From contig NYZY01000031.1 of NCBI GenBank assembly GCA_002687335.1, forward strand, positions 1 to 6,772: a DNA stretch of 6,772 bases, written 5' to 3'. This DNA comes from Chloroflexota bacterium (GTDB lineage Bacteria; Chloroflexota; Dehalococcoidia; UBA1151; UBA1328). Both the position numbers and the translations under genes were made by a program. The notes beneath the pieces were generated by a model that ran no database searches, had not been told where the DNA came from, and worked only from the letters and a program-made list of their open reading frames with translations. Every line of letters starts with the position of its first letter. Position 1 is the stretch's first letter. Of the stretch, positions 6,436 through 6,772 are shown piece by piece.

Positions 6436-6527
6436 CTCTAGACTCCAGCAAATAAAACAATCCGCAAAGGAAATTATGGATTGAGTCTATAGGATCCAAT
6501 CAGGTTTCAAGTCAGGCAAATATTTAA
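6436..6527. other. Intergenic gap between CDGSH and ceramidase-like genes
   Basis: Ninety-two bp on the transcribed strand contain no clear terminator. The best inverted repeat, GATTG (6479-6483) with CAATC (6497-6501), has a 13-nt loop and no T-tract. No convincing promoter pair is seen. Confidence 0.35.
6443..6446 (-). promoter_or_regulatory. Ribosome binding site supporting the TTG start of the ceramidase-like gene
   Basis: GGAG stands 7 nt before TTG 6435 on the minus strand. The first codons then read into the conserved family N terminus (AGVGRVDITPP), so this TTG is the natural start. Confidence 0.7.
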
Positions 6528-6722
6528 CTAAGCTCGAACCTTGCTTTCAAAATCAATCAACGCGTGAGCGGAGTCACAATACGGCTTGGACTTGGAAGCA
6601 CCACACCGGCACAGCCGAATCTTGCCATGATGGCTGTACGCATTCCCTTCTTCATCCAAAAGATCAAAATCTCCACTTACTTCAAGAGAATCGTTGTCAT
6701 TAATTCGAATCTCTACTGTCAT
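6528..6722 (-). CDS. CDGSH-type iron-sulfur protein (64 aa)
   Basis: The small protein carries C38-R-C40, then P47-Y-C49-D-S-A-H53. The spacing C-x-C-x8-C-x3-H equals that of mitoNEET (C72, C74, C83, H87), whose three Cys and one His hold a [2Fe-2S] cluster. The core reads CDSAH instead of CDGSH, but all four ligands are present. The N-terminal beta part (TVEIRIND, LEVSGDFDLLDEEGN) and the end IDFESKVRA are typical of short bacterial single-domain members. The likely role is a cytoplasmic electron-transfer or redox-sensing protein; the partner is unknown. ATG 6722 is chosen because GAGGG (6730-6734) stands 7 nt before it. An in-frame TTG at 6755 would add eleven residues of unlike composition. 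The gene ends 92 bp before the ceramidase-like gene on the same strand; that gap may or may not be transcribed through. Confidence 0.9.
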   Translation of the reverse strand: MTVEIRINDNDSLEVSGDFDLLDEEGNAYSHHGKIRLCRCGASKSKPYCDSAHALIDFESKVRA

Positions 6723-6772
6723 TTTGAGACCCTCGACGAATCTACGAAACCACAATTGTTATGTGCTCCATT

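Noticed and set aside
6479..6501. Inverted repeat GATTG/CAATC as a terminator
   Set aside because: Five-bp arms, a 13-nt loop and no T-run fall below what I would call a terminator.
6723..6755. TTG start giving a 75-aa CDGSH protein
   Set aside because: The extension would cover the Shine-Dalgarno of the ATG at 6722, and its residues do not look like the family.

Overview
The window reads as bacterial chromosome of moderate GC. It carries seven protein genes and no RNA gene, mobile element, CRISPR array or origin that I can see. The source cannot be fixed from sequence alone. My best guess is an uncultured, probably marine, member of Chloroflexota (SAR202/Dehalococcoidia-like). The guess rests on remembered resemblance: the HEGRNVG-type membrane-anchored periplasmic protein, the His-rich signal-anchor protein, the CopC-CopD-cytochrome c fusion, and the divergent HpcH/HpaI-like aldolase and ceramidase-like protein. 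Treat it as inference.

Left part (1-3899, all minus strand): a tightly packed four-gene cluster read from 3899 towards position 1. It encodes (i) a 143-aa membrane-anchored His-rich protein; (ii) a 344-aa secreted protein held by a C-terminal membrane helix, with an unusual internal cupredoxin-like insertion; (iii) a 61-aa single-helix protein with a very basic tail; and (iv) a large CopC-CopD fusion that continues through a YtkA/FixH-like beta domain and two more helices into a cytochrome c haem motif, and is cut by the left window edge. Gaps are 46 and 21 bp, followed by a 4-bp overlap, so this looks like one operon. Gene (iv) begins at a TTG overlapping the TGA stop of gene (iii). Two of the proteins are predicted to expose a His at the mature N terminus. 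Together the genes look like an extracytoplasmic copper-handling and electron-transfer module.

Middle (3900-4113): a 214-bp divergent intergenic region. It holds a candidate sigma70-type promoter for the copper operon and an inverted repeat that overlaps it. This is the longest stretch without a gene.

Right part: a plus-strand HpcH/HpaI-type aldolase gene (4114-5001) faces a minus-strand gene for a neutral-ceramidase-like protein (5047-6435, TTG start). Behind that lies a minus-strand gene for a 64-aa CDGSH-type iron-sulfur protein (6528-6722). Both enzymes keep their metal-ligand pattern but lack one classical catalytic or substrate-binding residue, so the exact substrates are open. Nothing ties these three genes functionally to the copper operon.
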